Shown: piece by piece, positions 17,479 through 25,989 of the stretch
Layout of the letters: the number at the start of each line of letters is the position of its first letter
Position numbering within the stretch: position 1 is the first letter of the stretch
DNA from: Herbinix sp.
Lineage (GTDB): Bacteria > Bacillota > Clostridia > Lachnospirales > Lachnospiraceae
DNA: 64,000 nucleotides
Direction of reading: 5' to 3'
NCBI GenBank assembly: GCA_029240245.1
Contig: JARBTJ010000007.1
Coordinates: 1-64,000, forward strand
Notes under the pieces: generated by a model
Seen by the model: only the letters and a program-made list of their open reading frames with translations
Told to the model about the DNA's origin: nothing
Databases searched by the model: none
Made by a program: the position numbers and the translations under genes

Positions 17479-17853
17479 ATGGAAAAGGCAGTCCATCAGA
17501 ATACTAAGATATTTATTTTATTGAAAGGACTTTTGTTTTCTTATATTGTCACAGCATTTATTATTTTAATTCTTTCCTTCCTGATGTTAAAGCTTGATTT
17601 ATCCAGTTTGGTAATCAGCGGTGGGATAAACTTTGTGTACATTATTTCGGCATTTGTCGGAGGATTTTTTGTTGGGAAGAAAACAGAACAAAAGAAGTTC
17701 CTATGGGGACTTATCATGGGAGTATTTTATTTTATCGTAGTGATGTTAATATCCCTGTTCTTAAACCGGGTTACTCCATTATCCTTAGGCAGTTATTTCA
17801 CCGTATTTATCATCAGTAGCTTAAGTGGAATGCTGGGCGGTATGATTAGTTAA
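17479..17853 (+). CDS. TIGR04086-type four-helix membrane protein
   Basis: 124 residues from ATG 17479, after GGAGGG. Four hydrophobic helices are visible (LKGLLFSYIVTAFIILILSF; INFVYIISAFVGGFFVG; LWGLIMGVFYFIVVMLISLF; YFTVFIISSLSGMLGGMI), with the GGFFVGKKT motif after helix two. The pattern fits the YrzE/TIGR04086 family of small membrane proteins common in clostridia and bacilli; the function is unknown. A palindromic repeat element begins about 15 bp after the stop. Confidence 0.7.
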   Translation: MEKAVHQNTKIFILLKGLLFSYIVTAFIILILSFLMLKLDLSSLVISGGINFVYIISAFVGGFFVGKKTEQKKFLWGLIMGVFYFIVVMLISLFLNRVTPLSLGSYFTVFIISSLSGMLGGMIS

Positions 17854-17867
17854 AGTGAGTAGGTACT

Positions 17868-18075
17868 GGGGCAGTCGCAAAATAAAAATATATCTTTCGG
17901 GGAAGTAATATTATGTCCCTTGCGAGATTTCCTTGGATGTAGGTGCAGGTGCAACTATAGTAATTTATATTACATAGTAGTATGGTCGCACATACGACAT
18001 GAAACGGGAAAATCTCGAAGGGGTGATAATGTTCCTTCCCCGAACTATTAAAAATAGCCTTTGTGACAGCCCTTA
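17868..18075. mobile_element. Palindromic MITE-like element with about 60-bp inverted arms
   Basis: The left arm (17868-17932) and the reverse complement of the right arm (about 18006-18073) match over about 60 bases. Shared blocks are TTCGGGGAAG, ATTAT, CCCTT or CCCCTT, CGAGATTT and an outer GGGC.GTC.CAAA. The core between them is about 70 bp and shows no ORF. It could be a non-autonomous transposable element or a very long stem-loop. No clear target duplication was seen. Confidence 0.55.
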
Positions 18076-18118
18076 ATATGGTTCGATAACAAGTGGATAA
18101 CAAGTGCGACAAAAAAGA

Positions 18119-18147
18119 TTGTATTTTAAGATGCAATTGTTTATACT
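18119..18147 (+). promoter_or_regulatory. Probable promoter of the rhamnose operon
   Basis: TTGTAT (18119-18124), 17-base spacer, TATACT (18142-18147), 55 bases before rfbA. Confidence 0.55.
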
Positions 18148-18202
18148 ATAGGTAAAATGCAAACGATTCCGTGTAATACGAAGGGAAGGCTGGAAAGTTT
18201 AT

Positions 18203-19072
18203 ATGAAGGGTATCATATTAGCAGGTGGTCATGGGACAAGACTGTATCCGATTACAAAAGCTCTTTCAAAGCAAATACTTCCGGTGTATGATAAGCCGAT
18301 GATATACTATCCGATGTCTGTACTTATGCTTGCAGGTATCAGGGAAATATTGATAATTTCTACACCAAGAGATATTGTTTTGTTCCGTGAACTGTTCGGA
18401 AATGGCAGTCATCTGGGACTGAATATAGAATATAAGATTCAGACGGAACCAAAGGGTTTGGCAGAAGCATTTATTATAGGAGAGAATTTTATCGGAAATG
18501 ACAAGGTAACTCTGGTACTCGGTGATAATATCTTTTACGGTAAGGGCTTTACGGAAGTGTTGCAACATGCTGCAGAGAGGGAAACCGGAGCCACGATATT
18601 CGGCTATTACGTCAAAGATCCGAAGGCTTATGGTGTTGTATCCTTTGATGAACATGGTACAGCAACCTTAATCGAAGAAAAACCGGAGGTACCCAAATCC
18701 AACTATGCGGTTCCTGGGCTTTATTTTTACGACAATGAAGTAATCGAAATAGCCAAAAACATCAAGCCCTCTGCGCGTGGCGAGCTTGAGATCACTGAGG
18801 TCAACAACAGATATTTACAAAAGGGAGCTTTGAAGGTGGAACTCTTGGGCCGGGGTATGGCATGGCTGGATACGGGAAATCATGATTCTCTTCTGGATGC
18901 CTCTAATTATGTAGCCTCCGTCCAAAAACGCCAGGGTCTTTACATTTCCTGTATAGAAGAGATTGCTTATAAAAAGGGTTTTATCAACAGAGAGCAACTG
19001 ATTTCTTTGGCGGAGTCCATGAAAATGACCGAATACGGTAAATATTTATTCGATATTGCGAATGGTTTGTAA
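18203..19072 (+). CDS. rfbA: Glucose-1-phosphate thymidylyltransferase
   Basis: RmlA joins dTTP and glucose-1-phosphate to make dTDP-glucose, the first step of dTDP-L-rhamnose synthesis, in the cytoplasm. The 289 residues match the family length. The N-terminal nucleotidyltransferase signature [20 protein letters not shown] is complete, with [11 protein letters not shown] and the later [10 protein letters not shown] metal/substrate motif and [10 protein letters not shown]. It is the first of four genes rfbA-C-D-B in one direction, preceded by a promoter-like sequence. Rhamnose probably feeds a cell wall polysaccharide or S-layer glycan; no glycosyltransferases are present here. Confidence 0.97.
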   Translation: MKGIILAGGHGTRLYPITKALSKQILPVYDKPMIYYPMSVLMLAGIREILIISTPRDIVLFRELFGNGSHLGLNIEYKIQTEPKGLAEAFIIGENFIGNDKVTLVLGDNIFYGKGFTEVLQHAAERETGATIFGYYVKDPKAYGVVSFDEHGTATLIEEKPEVPKSNYAVPGLYFYDNEVIEIAKNIKPSARGELEITEVNNRYLQKGALKVELLGRGMAWLDTGNHDSLLDASNYVASVQKRQGLYISCIEEIAYKKGFINREQLISLAESMKMTEYGKYLFDIANGL

Positions 19073-19083
19073 GGAGACTCTAA

Positions 19084-19650
19084 ATGAGTAATTATGTATT
19101 CGATAAATGTGAGATAGAAGGGCTTTATTTAATCGAGCCTAAACTATATGGGGATCAACGGGGCTACTTTCTGGAAACCTATCAATATGAAGCTTTTAAG
19201 GAAGCAGGTCTTGATATGGTCTTTGTTCAGGACAACCAGTCCTTATCTAAGAGGGGAGTTCTGCGCGGCCTGCATTATCAAAAAACATTTCCACAGGGGA
19301 AGCTGGTGCGGGCGATAAAAGGAACTGTTTATGATGTGGCTGTGGATTTGAGGCGAAATTCAAAAACCTATGGGAAATGGCAGGGTGTTCTCCTTTCTGA
19401 GGAAAACAGGAGGATGTTTTATGTTCCCGAGGGCTTTGCTCATGGCTTTCTTGTTCTTTCGGAGGAGGCTTTGTTTACTTATAAATGTACTCAAGTCTAT
19501 CATCCCGAAGATGAGGGAGGCATTCAATGGAATGATCCGGATATCGGTATCGAATGGCCGATTGATGATGCTATGCAGCTTGTTTTTTCGGATAAGGATA
19601 AAAAGCTGCCGTCTTTTAAGGATAATCAATTTGCATTTGACGTGGACTAA
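19084..19650 (+). CDS. rfbC: dTDP-4-dehydrorhamnose 3,5-epimerase
   Basis: RmlC epimerises dTDP-4-keto-6-deoxyglucose at C3 and C5, the third step of the rhamnose pathway. The 188-residue cupin has DQRGYFLETYQ, the active-site segment VLRGLHYQ (catalytic His), VDLRRNSKTYGKW and YVPEGFAHGFLVLSE with the family Tyr/Gly pattern. It begins 11 bases after rfbA behind AAGGAGA, so they are one operon. It is followed by a short tandem-repeat spacer before rfbD. Confidence 0.97.
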   Translation: MSNYVFDKCEIEGLYLIEPKLYGDQRGYFLETYQYEAFKEAGLDMVFVQDNQSLSKRGVLRGLHYQKTFPQGKLVRAIKGTVYDVAVDLRRNSKTYGKWQGVLLSEENRRMFYVPEGFAHGFLVLSEEALFTYKCTQVYHPEDEGGIQWNDPDIGIEWPIDDAMQLVFSDKDKKLPSFKDNQFAFDVD

Positions 19651-19667
19651 AAATGACTTAATGGCAA

Positions 19668-19794
19668 CAGAAATAAAGTGATTTGTTCTATTATAGTAAT
19701 AATTAACAAACAGAAATAAAGTGATTCGTTTTATTAAAGTAATAATTAACCGATAGAAATAAAGTGATTTGTTCTATAAAGTAATAATTAAAAG
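19668..19794 (+). repeat. Three tandem copies of a 43-bp repeat
   Basis: Units start at 19668, 19711 and 19754, with the shared words AGAAATAAAGTGATTYGTT and AAGTAATAATTAA. They fill the gap between rfbC and rfbD and contain no ORF or hairpin of note. Confidence 0.85.
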
Positions 19795-19852
19795 TTATAT
19801 ATAACGTTATGCTAATATATATGGAAGATAGAGTTAATCAAGGGAGCAGGGA

Positions 19853-20737
19853 ATGGAACGAGTTTTGATAACCGGAGCTTCGGGGCAGCTGGGCTTAACC
19901 CTAAATCAGCTGTTAACAGACAATAAGGATTATGAGCTTTACCTGACGAAGACCAGGGCTTTGGCTGACGGTATGATCAAAGGCCTTGATCTTACGGATA
20001 GGGATGCAATTTATGCTCTGGTGGAAGAGATAAAACCGGACATCATTATAAATTGTGCGGCTATGACGGCCGTGGATTTATGTGAGAGTGAACCGGATAA
20101 GGCGTATCAGATTAATGCGCTGGGACCGAAATATCTTGCAGAGGCAGCGAATCAATCAAAGGCAAAGTTAATCCACATTTCATCGGATTATGTTTTTGAT
20201 GGTGCAGCTACCGAACCTTTCACGGAAGATTCAAAAACGAATCCGATCAGTGTTTATGGAAAAACCAAACTTGCGGGAGATGAATTTATAACCCAAACTT
20301 GCAAGAGATATTTTATTCTCCGAACGGCCTGGGTGTATGGCGAAGGCAGGAATTTTGTAAAAACCATGCTTAAGCTTTCGGAGAGTGGAAATAAAATACG
20401 CGTAGTGGCGGATCAGATCGGCACGCCGACCAGTGCACTGGAGCTTGCCAGGGTGATTGTCAGGTTGATGAAGACGGATTGTTATGGTATCTATAATGCA
20501 TCCTGCGAGGGCAGTACCAGCTGGTATGAATTTGCCCGCACTATATTCCTGGAAACGGGTATAAAAGCAGAAGTGGAACCGATTCCGACTACAGAGTATC
20601 CGACACCTGCAAAGCGTCCGATGTATTCTGTTTTAGATAATAGGGCGCTCCGTGAAAAGCTGGGTTATTTTATGATGGACTGGAAGGAAGCATTGAAAGA
20701 ATATTTAAATTCTAATGGTAATAGAGAGGTGAGGTAA
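19853..20737 (+). CDS. rfbD: dTDP-4-dehydrorhamnose reductase
   Basis: RmlD reduces dTDP-4-keto-L-rhamnose with NAD(P)H to dTDP-L-rhamnose, the last pathway step. The 294 residues are a short-chain dehydrogenase fold with the nucleotide motif GASGQLG at the N-terminus, INCAAMTAVDLCESE, ISSDYVFDG, and the catalytic YGKTK (Tyr and Lys). The start follows AGGGAGCAGGG. The last codons contain the ribosome site of rfbB, 2 bases away, so those two are tightly coupled. Confidence 0.97.
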   Translation: MERVLITGASGQLGLTLNQLLTDNKDYELYLTKTRALADGMIKGLDLTDRDAIYALVEEIKPDIIINCAAMTAVDLCESEPDKAYQINALGPKYLAEAANQSKAKLIHISSDYVFDGAATEPFTEDSKTNPISVYGKTKLAGDEFITQTCKRYFILRTAWVYGEGRNFVKTMLKLSESGNKIRVVADQIGTPTSALELARVIVRLMKTDCYGIYNASCEGSTSWYEFARTIFLETGIKAEVEPIPTTEYPTPAKRPMYSVLDNRALREKLGYFMMDWKEALKEYLNSNGNREVR

Positions 20738-20739
20738 GA

Positions 20740-21819
20740 ATGAGAACATATCTTGTTACCGGTGGTGCCGGTTTTATAGGATCGAATTTTATATTATATA
20801 TGCTTGAAAAATACAAGCAGGAGATTAAAATCATTAATCTTGACAGCCTTACCTATGCAGGGAACTTAGAGAACTTAAAAAGTGTTGAGGGATTAAGTAA
20901 TTATCAGTTTGTCAAGGCTGACATTTGTGATAAGGAAGCGATAAATCAAATATTTGAAACCAATGCTATTGACAGGGTAATTCATTTTGCAGCAGAGAGC
21001 CATGTGGACCGCAGTATTCGTAATCCGGAGGTGTTTGTTAACACAAATGTGCTGGGTACCCTGAATCTGATCAATGTAGCAAAACAAGCTTGGGAGACGA
21101 AGGAAGGATATTTGCCGGACAAAAAATATGTTCAGGTATCCACCGACGAGGTATATGGTGCCCTGGAGGGTGATGAGGGCTATTTTTATGAAACAACTCC
21201 CATTGATCCCCACAGTCCCTACTCTGCCAGCAAGGCATCTGCTGATTTACTGGTTAAAGCCTATATGGATACTTACCATTTTCCCGCTAATATTACCCGA
21301 TGCTCCAATAATTACGGGCCGTATCAGTTTCCGGAGAAGTTGATTCCTTTGATGATCAATAATGCATTAAACGGAAAGAACCTGCCGGTGTATGGAACAG
21401 GTAAGAATGTCAGAGACTGGCTTTATGTGATGGATCATGCAAAAGCGATCGATCTGGTTGCAGAAAAAGGCAAAAGCGGTCAGGTTTATAATGTCGGCGG
21501 TCATAATGAAAAGAGAAATATTGAAATCGTGACCATGATTATTGATACGCTGCTCGAAACGCTTTCGAAATCGGACGAGCATCGGAGCAATATTTCACAT
21601 GATCTGATTACCTATGTGGAAGATCGCAAGGGCCATGATTTTCGATATGCAATTGCTCCGGATAAGATTAAAGCTGAACTTGGCTGGGAGCCGGAAACAC
21701 CGTTTTCTGAAGGCATTAAATTGACGATTGCCTGGTATTTAAAGAATCGGGAATGGATGGAGCGTGTAACAAAGGGCGATTATCAAAAATACTATGAGGA
21801 AATGTATCAAAACAAATAA
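20740..21819 (+). CDS. rfbB: dTDP-glucose 4,6-dehydratase
   Basis: RmlB converts dTDP-glucose to dTDP-4-keto-6-deoxyglucose using bound NAD, the second step. The 359-residue extended SDR has TGGAGFIGSNF, the FAAESHVDRSI segment, the catalytic YSASKAS and RCSNNYGPYQFPEKLIPLMI of the family. It starts 2 bases after rfbD with GAGGTGAGGTAAG as ribosome site. Together with rfbA, C and D it completes the pathway. Confidence 0.97.
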   Translation: MRTYLVTGGAGFIGSNFILYMLEKYKQEIKIINLDSLTYAGNLENLKSVEGLSNYQFVKADICDKEAINQIFETNAIDRVIHFAAESHVDRSIRNPEVFVNTNVLGTLNLINVAKQAWETKEGYLPDKKYVQVSTDEVYGALEGDEGYFYETTPIDPHSPYSASKASADLLVKAYMDTYHFPANITRCSNNYGPYQFPEKLIPLMINNALNGKNLPVYGTGKNVRDWLYVMDHAKAIDLVAEKGKSGQVYNVGGHNEKRNIEIVTMIIDTLLETLSKSDEHRSNISHDLITYVEDRKGHDFRYAIAPDKIKAELGWEPETPFSEGIKLTIAWYLKNREWMERVTKGDYQKYYEEMYQNK

Positions 21820-21858
21820 TATACGTATTACCATAAATAAGAAGGGCTTGGTGCAGCG

Positions 21859-22599
21859 ATGAGATATGAAGAATTTACGATAGAGGGCCGTAATGCGGTC
21901 ATGGAGGCATTTCGGGCGGGTAAAACCATTGACAGGTTATTCGTGCTGGATGGCTGCCAGGATGGGCCGGTTAAGTCCATTACAAGGGAGGCAAGAAAAA
22001 CAGACGCTATAATTACCTTTGTTAAAAAGGAACGGCTGGACCAGCTTTCGGAAACCGGAAAGCATCAGGGTGTAATCGCATATGCTGCGGCTTATGAATA
22101 TGCAGAAGTTGAAGATATTTTGAAAGCTGCTCAGGATAAGGGAGAAGCTCCCTTTGTAGTACTACTCGATAATATCGAGGACCCGCATAATCTTGGTGCA
22201 ATTATCCGTACGGCTCACCAGGCCGGAGCGCATGGAGTTATCATACCCAAAAGGCGTGCGGTTGGTCTGACTGCAACGGTTGCTAAAACCTCTGCCGGAG
22301 CCTTGAATTATCTTCCGGTTGCAAAAGTGACAAATTTATCGGTTACCATAGAAGAATTAAAGGAAAAGGGACTTTGGTTTGTCTGTGCCGATATGGAAGG
22401 TGAACTGATGTACAAGCTTGACTTAAAGGGACCGATTGGACTCGTTATTGGTAGTGAAGGCGAGGGAGTTGGTAAACTGGTAAAGGAAAAATGCGATTAT
22501 GTAGCTAAGATCCCGATGTACGGTAAGGTGGATTCACTGAACGCATCCGTAGCTATGGGTGTTATGGCATATGAAATTGTCAGACAGAGAATCGGTTAA
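21859..22599 (+). CDS. rlmB: 23S rRNA 2'-O-ribose methyltransferase, TrmH/RlmB family
   Basis: A SPOUT methyltransferase expected to methylate the ribose of a guanosine in 23S rRNA (G2251 in E. coli numbering) with S-adenosylmethionine. The 246 residues include an N-terminal L30e-like substrate-binding part (about 1-80, IEGRNAVMEAFRAGKTIDRL) and the knot: DNIEDPHNLGAIIRTAHQAG (motif 1, with the Asn and Arg), IGLVIGSEGEGVG (motif 2) and IPMYGKVDSLNASVAMGVM (motif 3). It commonly precedes sigH in clostridia, as here, 237 bp away. Confidence 0.93.
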   Translation: MRYEEFTIEGRNAVMEAFRAGKTIDRLFVLDGCQDGPVKSITREARKTDAIITFVKKERLDQLSETGKHQGVIAYAAAYEYAEVEDILKAAQDKGEAPFVVLLDNIEDPHNLGAIIRTAHQAGAHGVIIPKRRAVGLTATVAKTSAGALNYLPVAKVTNLSVTIEELKEKGLWFVCADMEGELMYKLDLKGPIGLVIGSEGEGVGKLVKEKCDYVAKIPMYGKVDSLNASVAMGVMAYEIVRQRIG

Positions 22600-22705
22600 T
22601 TAAATTGCACTTAGTGGCAAAAGATTGCCTGTTTTATAGGATAATGGATAAAATCAAGCGTAAACTGTGAACCAATCTTTCAATGGTTTCACGGTTAATG
22701 GCTAA

Positions 22706-22748
22706 GGATTATCAGATGGGTATTACAGACAGATGATAATCCTTGCGA
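22706..22748 (+). other. Stem-loop between rlmB and sigH
   Basis: AAGGATTATCA and TGATAATCCTT are exact reverse complements about 20 bases apart. No T run follows. It could end rlmB transcription weakly or shape the sigH leader. Confidence 0.4.
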
Positions 22749-22836
22749 GAAGCGCAACCCGAATGACAGCAGGACCTACGGGAGAAATAGAAGCTATTAT
22801 GGAAAAGGTGCGCTAGGGTGAATAAGGAGACCTTGT

Positions 22837-23469
22837 ATGAATACTGTAACCAAATATGATACATTATTGGATGAAGAGATTGTTAAAAGAGTTCAAATGG
22901 GAGATCAACCTGCGATTGACTACCTGATGGAAAAGTATAAGTATTTGGTTAGAAATAAAGCAAAGGCATTATTTCTAATCGGTGGAGACCGCGATGATTT
23001 AATTCAGGAGGGTATGATAGGACTATATAAGGCAATCAGAGACTTTCGTGAGGATAAGGACAATTCATTTTTTAACTTTGCCGATTTATGTGTCTCAAGG
23101 CAGATTTACAGTGCGATAAAAGCCTCTAATCGGAAAAAGAATATTCCGCTCAATACATATATTTCCTTATATACACCGGCTTATGGTGAGAATGGGGAAA
23201 GCGAAGAAAAAGAAGCTTTGGTTGACATAATATACCAGAAATATGTTTCAAATCCTGAAGAATTGGTTATTGACAAAGAGAATACCAGTATGATAGAATA
23301 TGAACTTGTAAGGCGCCTGAGCGACTTGGAGAAACAAGTTTTGAGCTTGTATATGCAGGATTTTAAGTATGTCCAGATTGCTGCGGTACTTGGTAAGGAA
23401 CCCAAGACAATCGATAATGCATTAACAAGAATCAAGATGAAGTTAAATCAGGTACTGAAGGAAATATAA
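22837..23469 (+). CDS. sigH: RNA polymerase sigma factor SigH (Spo0H type)
   Basis: A 210-residue sigma-70-family protein. Region 2 is clear (MGDQPAIDYLMEKYKYLVRN, then DRDDLIQEGMIGLYKAIRDF, then FFNFADLCVSRQIYSAIK with the promoter-melting aromatic residues), and region 4 has VQIAAVLGKEPKTIDNALTR. Length and motifs match SigH, which in Bacillus and clostridia switches on early sporulation and stationary-phase genes. The neighbour rlmB supports this; related short sigmas cannot be ruled out entirely. Confidence 0.88.
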   Translation: MNTVTKYDTLLDEEIVKRVQMGDQPAIDYLMEKYKYLVRNKAKALFLIGGDRDDLIQEGMIGLYKAIRDFREDKDNSFFNFADLCVSRQIYSAIKASNRKKNIPLNTYISLYTPAYGENGESEEKEALVDIIYQKYVSNPEELVIDKENTSMIEYELVRRLSDLEKQVLSLYMQDFKYVQIAAVLGKEPKTIDNALTRIKMKLNQVLKEI

Positions 23470-23599
23470 ACATACTTTATGATGTTATGTATTTTTACAC
23501 CTATGTGATATTATATCATCATCGTAATAAATATGAGAGCCTTTCGATAGATGAAAGACAAGGTAATAATTGTACGAACAATAAAAGACAATTAAATAT

Positions 23600-23672
23600 G
23601 CTGCTGTAGCTCAGTTGGTAGAGCACCTCATTGGTAATGAGGAGGTCAGCGGTTCAAGTCCGCCCAGCAGCT
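23600..23672 (+). tRNA. tRNA-Thr (anticodon GGT)
   Basis: A full cloverleaf: acceptor GCTGCTG/CAGCAGC, D stem GCTC/GAGC, anticodon arm CCTCA-TTGGTAA-TGAGG with anticodon GGT, and T arm with GGTTCAAGTCC. No CCA is encoded. It reads ACC and ACU. Confidence 0.95.
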
Positions 23673-23714
23673 TAAGTTCGATTGTGCTCTTTATTAAGAA
23701 AACAATTGAATTAT

Positions 23715-23789
23715 CGAGGTGTGGCTCAGCTTGGCTAGAGCGCTACGTTAGGGACGTAGAGGCCGCAGGTTCAAATCCTGTCACCTCGA
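23715..23789 (+). tRNA. tRNA-Pro (anticodon AGG)
   Basis: Cloverleaf: acceptor CGAGGTG/CACCTCG, D stem GCTC/GAGC, anticodon stem CTACG/CGTAG with loop TTAGGGA, giving anticodon AGG, and T arm GCAGG-TTCAAAT-CCTGT. The C1-G72 pair is characteristic of bacterial tRNA-Pro. An A at position 34 is unusual in bacteria. No CCA is encoded. Confidence 0.9.
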
Positions 23790-23822
23790 TTTATGTTTTT
23801 CTAAATACAGTATATATACAGA

Positions 23823-23864
23823 CTCGAGGGGTAGATTTGAATTTGTTCAAATCCTGTCACCTCG
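23823..23864 (+). pseudogene. tRNA-Pro 3'-end duplicate (possible relic attachment site)
   Basis: GTTCAAATCCTGTCACCTCG (23845-23864) repeats exactly the 3' end of the tRNA-Pro at 23769-23788. The preceding bases start with CGAGGGG, like a shortened acceptor, so this is either a collapsed tRNA copy or an attachment-site duplicate left by an integrated element that is now lost. Confidence 0.6.
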
Positions 23865-24098
23865 TTTTTATTTTGGCTCAGTCACAACAACTTGATGGTA
23901 AACATAACTTGTTAGTCATCTGTTTTTTGTTCATTGAGGCATAATTTTACGATTATGAAAATTGTTTAGTCATAGTTAAGCTTCTTCTATACATACTATT
24001 TATTTTATGGTAATATTTTCAATAATTTTTATCGGAGTATTTTCAATCACCTTGATCAGAGTTATAATATGTTTTAGAAAACATTAAGGGGGGTTATC

Positions 24099-24491
24099 AT
24101 GTTTCCAATGGAAAATAGTAGTTTTTCATTTATGTTCAGTGTTTTTCCTTTTATCTTTATGATCGTATTTGTTTTAATCATAGGTTTGATTGTATATGCG
24201 ATTGTATCGGGTGCAAGCAGGTATCATAAAAATAATCAATCACCGGTTCTTACGGTAGAGGCTACAGTGGTTTCAAAGAGAACGGATGTATCGCATCATC
24301 ATAATCATACAACTACAGGGACCATGGATCATATGAGTTCATCCTGGTATTACGTAACCTTCCAGGTAGAGAGCGGAGACCGCATGGAGTTGTCTGTCAG
24401 AGGAGAAGATTTTGGAATGCTGGCCGAAGGGGATGTTGGAAGATTAACCTTTCAGGGAACGAGATATTTGGGTTTCCAACGAAGGTTTTAA
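24099..24491 (+). CDS. DUF2500-type membrane protein
   Basis: 130 residues with one N-terminal membrane helix (FIFMIVFVLIIGLIVYAIVS) and a soluble part with VTVEATVVSKRT-like start (VLTVEATVVSKRTDV), a His-rich loop (HHHNHTTTG), WYYVTFQVESGDRMELSV and GEDFGMLAEGDVGRLTFQG. This matches the DUF2500 layout, whose function is unknown. The His-rich loop could bind metal, but it is also seen in other family members. It starts after AAGGGGGG. Confidence 0.8.
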   Translation: MFPMENSSFSFMFSVFPFIFMIVFVLIIGLIVYAIVSGASRYHKNNQSPVLTVEATVVSKRTDVSHHHNHTTTGTMDHMSSSWYYVTFQVESGDRMELSVRGEDFGMLAEGDVGRLTFQGTRYLGFQRRF

Positions 24492-24561
24492 ATTATAGGA
24501 ACGGAATCTGAAAGTATCAGAAGCGTATGAAAAATCTCGTAATAATAATGGAGTGGTCATC

Positions 24562-24993
24562 ATGAGTATAAGCTATGGTAACAGTTTTACCGTCGTAGAA
24601 TATAACAGTCTGCGCAGAGCAGTGGGCTGGAACGAAATTAATGAAAGACAGGCAGTTATAGGCCTTTCTAACAGCAAATATAAAGCTGCTGCATATGATG
24701 GGGAGAGGACGGTTGGGATGGCCCGACTGATTACGGACGGGGGATATGTAGCCTATATTGCCGATGTTGTCGTTCATCCGGATTATCAGAAATTGGGTAT
24801 AGGGCGAGCCCTATTACAAATGATTTTGACCTATATAGAAGATAATCTTGCAGAGGATGAATCGGTCTGTGTCATATTAATGGCTGCCAAGGATAAAGAA
24901 GTATTTTATAAATCATTTGGATTTAAAGAACGACCAACCGAAAATTTAGGAGCCGGAATGTCCCGATGGATTTCCGGAAAAGCACAGGAATAG
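24562..24993 (+). CDS. GNAT-family N-acetyltransferase
   Basis: 143 residues from ATG 24562, 8 bases after GGAG. The acetyl-CoA-binding motif is VVHPDYQKLGIGRALLQMIL (Q-x-x-G-I-G-x-A), with the preceding strand YVAYIADV and the later SFGFKERP, as in GNAT enzymes. The substrate is unknown; the small size and N-terminus resemble YhbS/ElaA-like members acting on small molecules or protein ends. It is 20 bases upstream of the DUF1848 gene, probably an operon. Confidence 0.85.
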   Translation: MSISYGNSFTVVEYNSLRRAVGWNEINERQAVIGLSNSKYKAAAYDGERTVGMARLITDGGYVAYIADVVVHPDYQKLGIGRALLQMILTYIEDNLAEDESVCVILMAAKDKEVFYKSFGFKERPTENLGAGMSRWISGKAQE

Positions 24994-25013
24994 ATGGAAG
25001 AGGGAAGGGTATC

Positions 25014-25940
25014 ATGATTATATCTGCATCTCGAAGAAGTGACATACCAGCCTATTATTCTGAATGGTTTTTAAACCGTCTTAAGGCAGGGTATGTTCTT
25101 ACGAGAAATCCTATGAATCATGCGCAAATCAGCAAAATTGAACTGTCACCCCAGGTGATCGACGGTATCGTATTCTGGTCGAAGGACCCTTTGAATCTCA
25201 TGGATCAGCTGCCGCTTATCGATTTGATGGGATACCGATATTATTTTCAGTTTACTCTGACTCCTTATGACAGGGAACTGGAGCCGTACGTAAGGAATAA
25301 ACAGGATTTGATAAAGACCTTTGGTAAGCTGTCGGAAATGCTTGGTAAGGACAGAGTGTTGTGGCGTTATGATCCGATTATTATGAATCATAAGATTACA
25401 CCGGATTATCATAAGAAAATGTTTGAGCAGTTCTGCAGGCAACTAAGAACATTTACGAATATCTGCACAATCAGCTTTGTTGATAAGTATACTAAGCTTA
25501 GCAAAGCAAGAGTCGGTAACTTAATCAGAGAGCTTACGTTACCGGAGATGTATCAGATGGCTGCTGCTTTTTCTGAAATAGCCGGGTGTTATGGAATTGA
25601 GCTTAGAGCTTGTTGTGAGCAGGTAGATCTATCCGAGTATGGTATCATACCGGCCAGTTGTATCGATCAACAAACCATTGAGAAGGTCTGCGGATATAAA
25701 ATTAATGTCAAACGTGATACGAATCAGCGTATCGGCTGCGGCTGCATTCAAAGTATTGATATCGGTGCTTATAATACCTGTAAGCATGGATGTATTTACT
25801 GTTACGCGAATTATAGTGATTCCTCCATTCATAATAACTGTAGGAAACATGATCCTTACTCAGATATTTTAATTGGTAGTATTGAAGCAGGTGAAATAAT
25901 AATCCCAAGAAAAATGGTATTATTAAAGAAGGACCAGTGA
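25014..25940 (+). CDS. DUF1848 family protein with cysteine cluster
   Basis: 308 residues from ATG 25014, after AGGGAAGGG. It begins with MIISASRRSDIPAYYSEWFL and has GIVFWSKDPLNLM, both hallmarks of DUF1848. The C-terminal part carries CGCIQSIDIGAYNTCKHGC and IYCYANY. The CxxxCxxC-like arrangement (CKHGCIYCYAN) resembles the cluster of radical-SAM proteins, so an iron-sulfur role is plausible. The function is not established. A minisatellite follows directly. Confidence 0.85.
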   Translation: MIISASRRSDIPAYYSEWFLNRLKAGYVLTRNPMNHAQISKIELSPQVIDGIVFWSKDPLNLMDQLPLIDLMGYRYYFQFTLTPYDRELEPYVRNKQDLIKTFGKLSEMLGKDRVLWRYDPIIMNHKITPDYHKKMFEQFCRQLRTFTNICTISFVDKYTKLSKARVGNLIRELTLPEMYQMAAAFSEIAGCYGIELRACCEQVDLSEYGIIPASCIDQQTIEKVCGYKINVKRDTNQRIGCGCIQSIDIGAYNTCKHGCIYCYANYSDSSIHNNCRKHDPYSDILIGSIEAGEIIIPRKMVLLKKDQ

Positions 25941-25989
25941 GACATTCTTATGCAAAGACTCGCAAAAGGCTGACAAGAAGGAAACTTGA

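Noticed and set aside
17846-18136. 96-codon minus-strand ORF in the palindromic element
   Set aside because: No ribosome site, and the frame follows the inverted repeat rather than a coding pattern.
23615-23944. 109-codon ORF covering the two tRNA genes
   Set aside because: It lies across two well-folded tRNAs; its codons are tRNA sequence.
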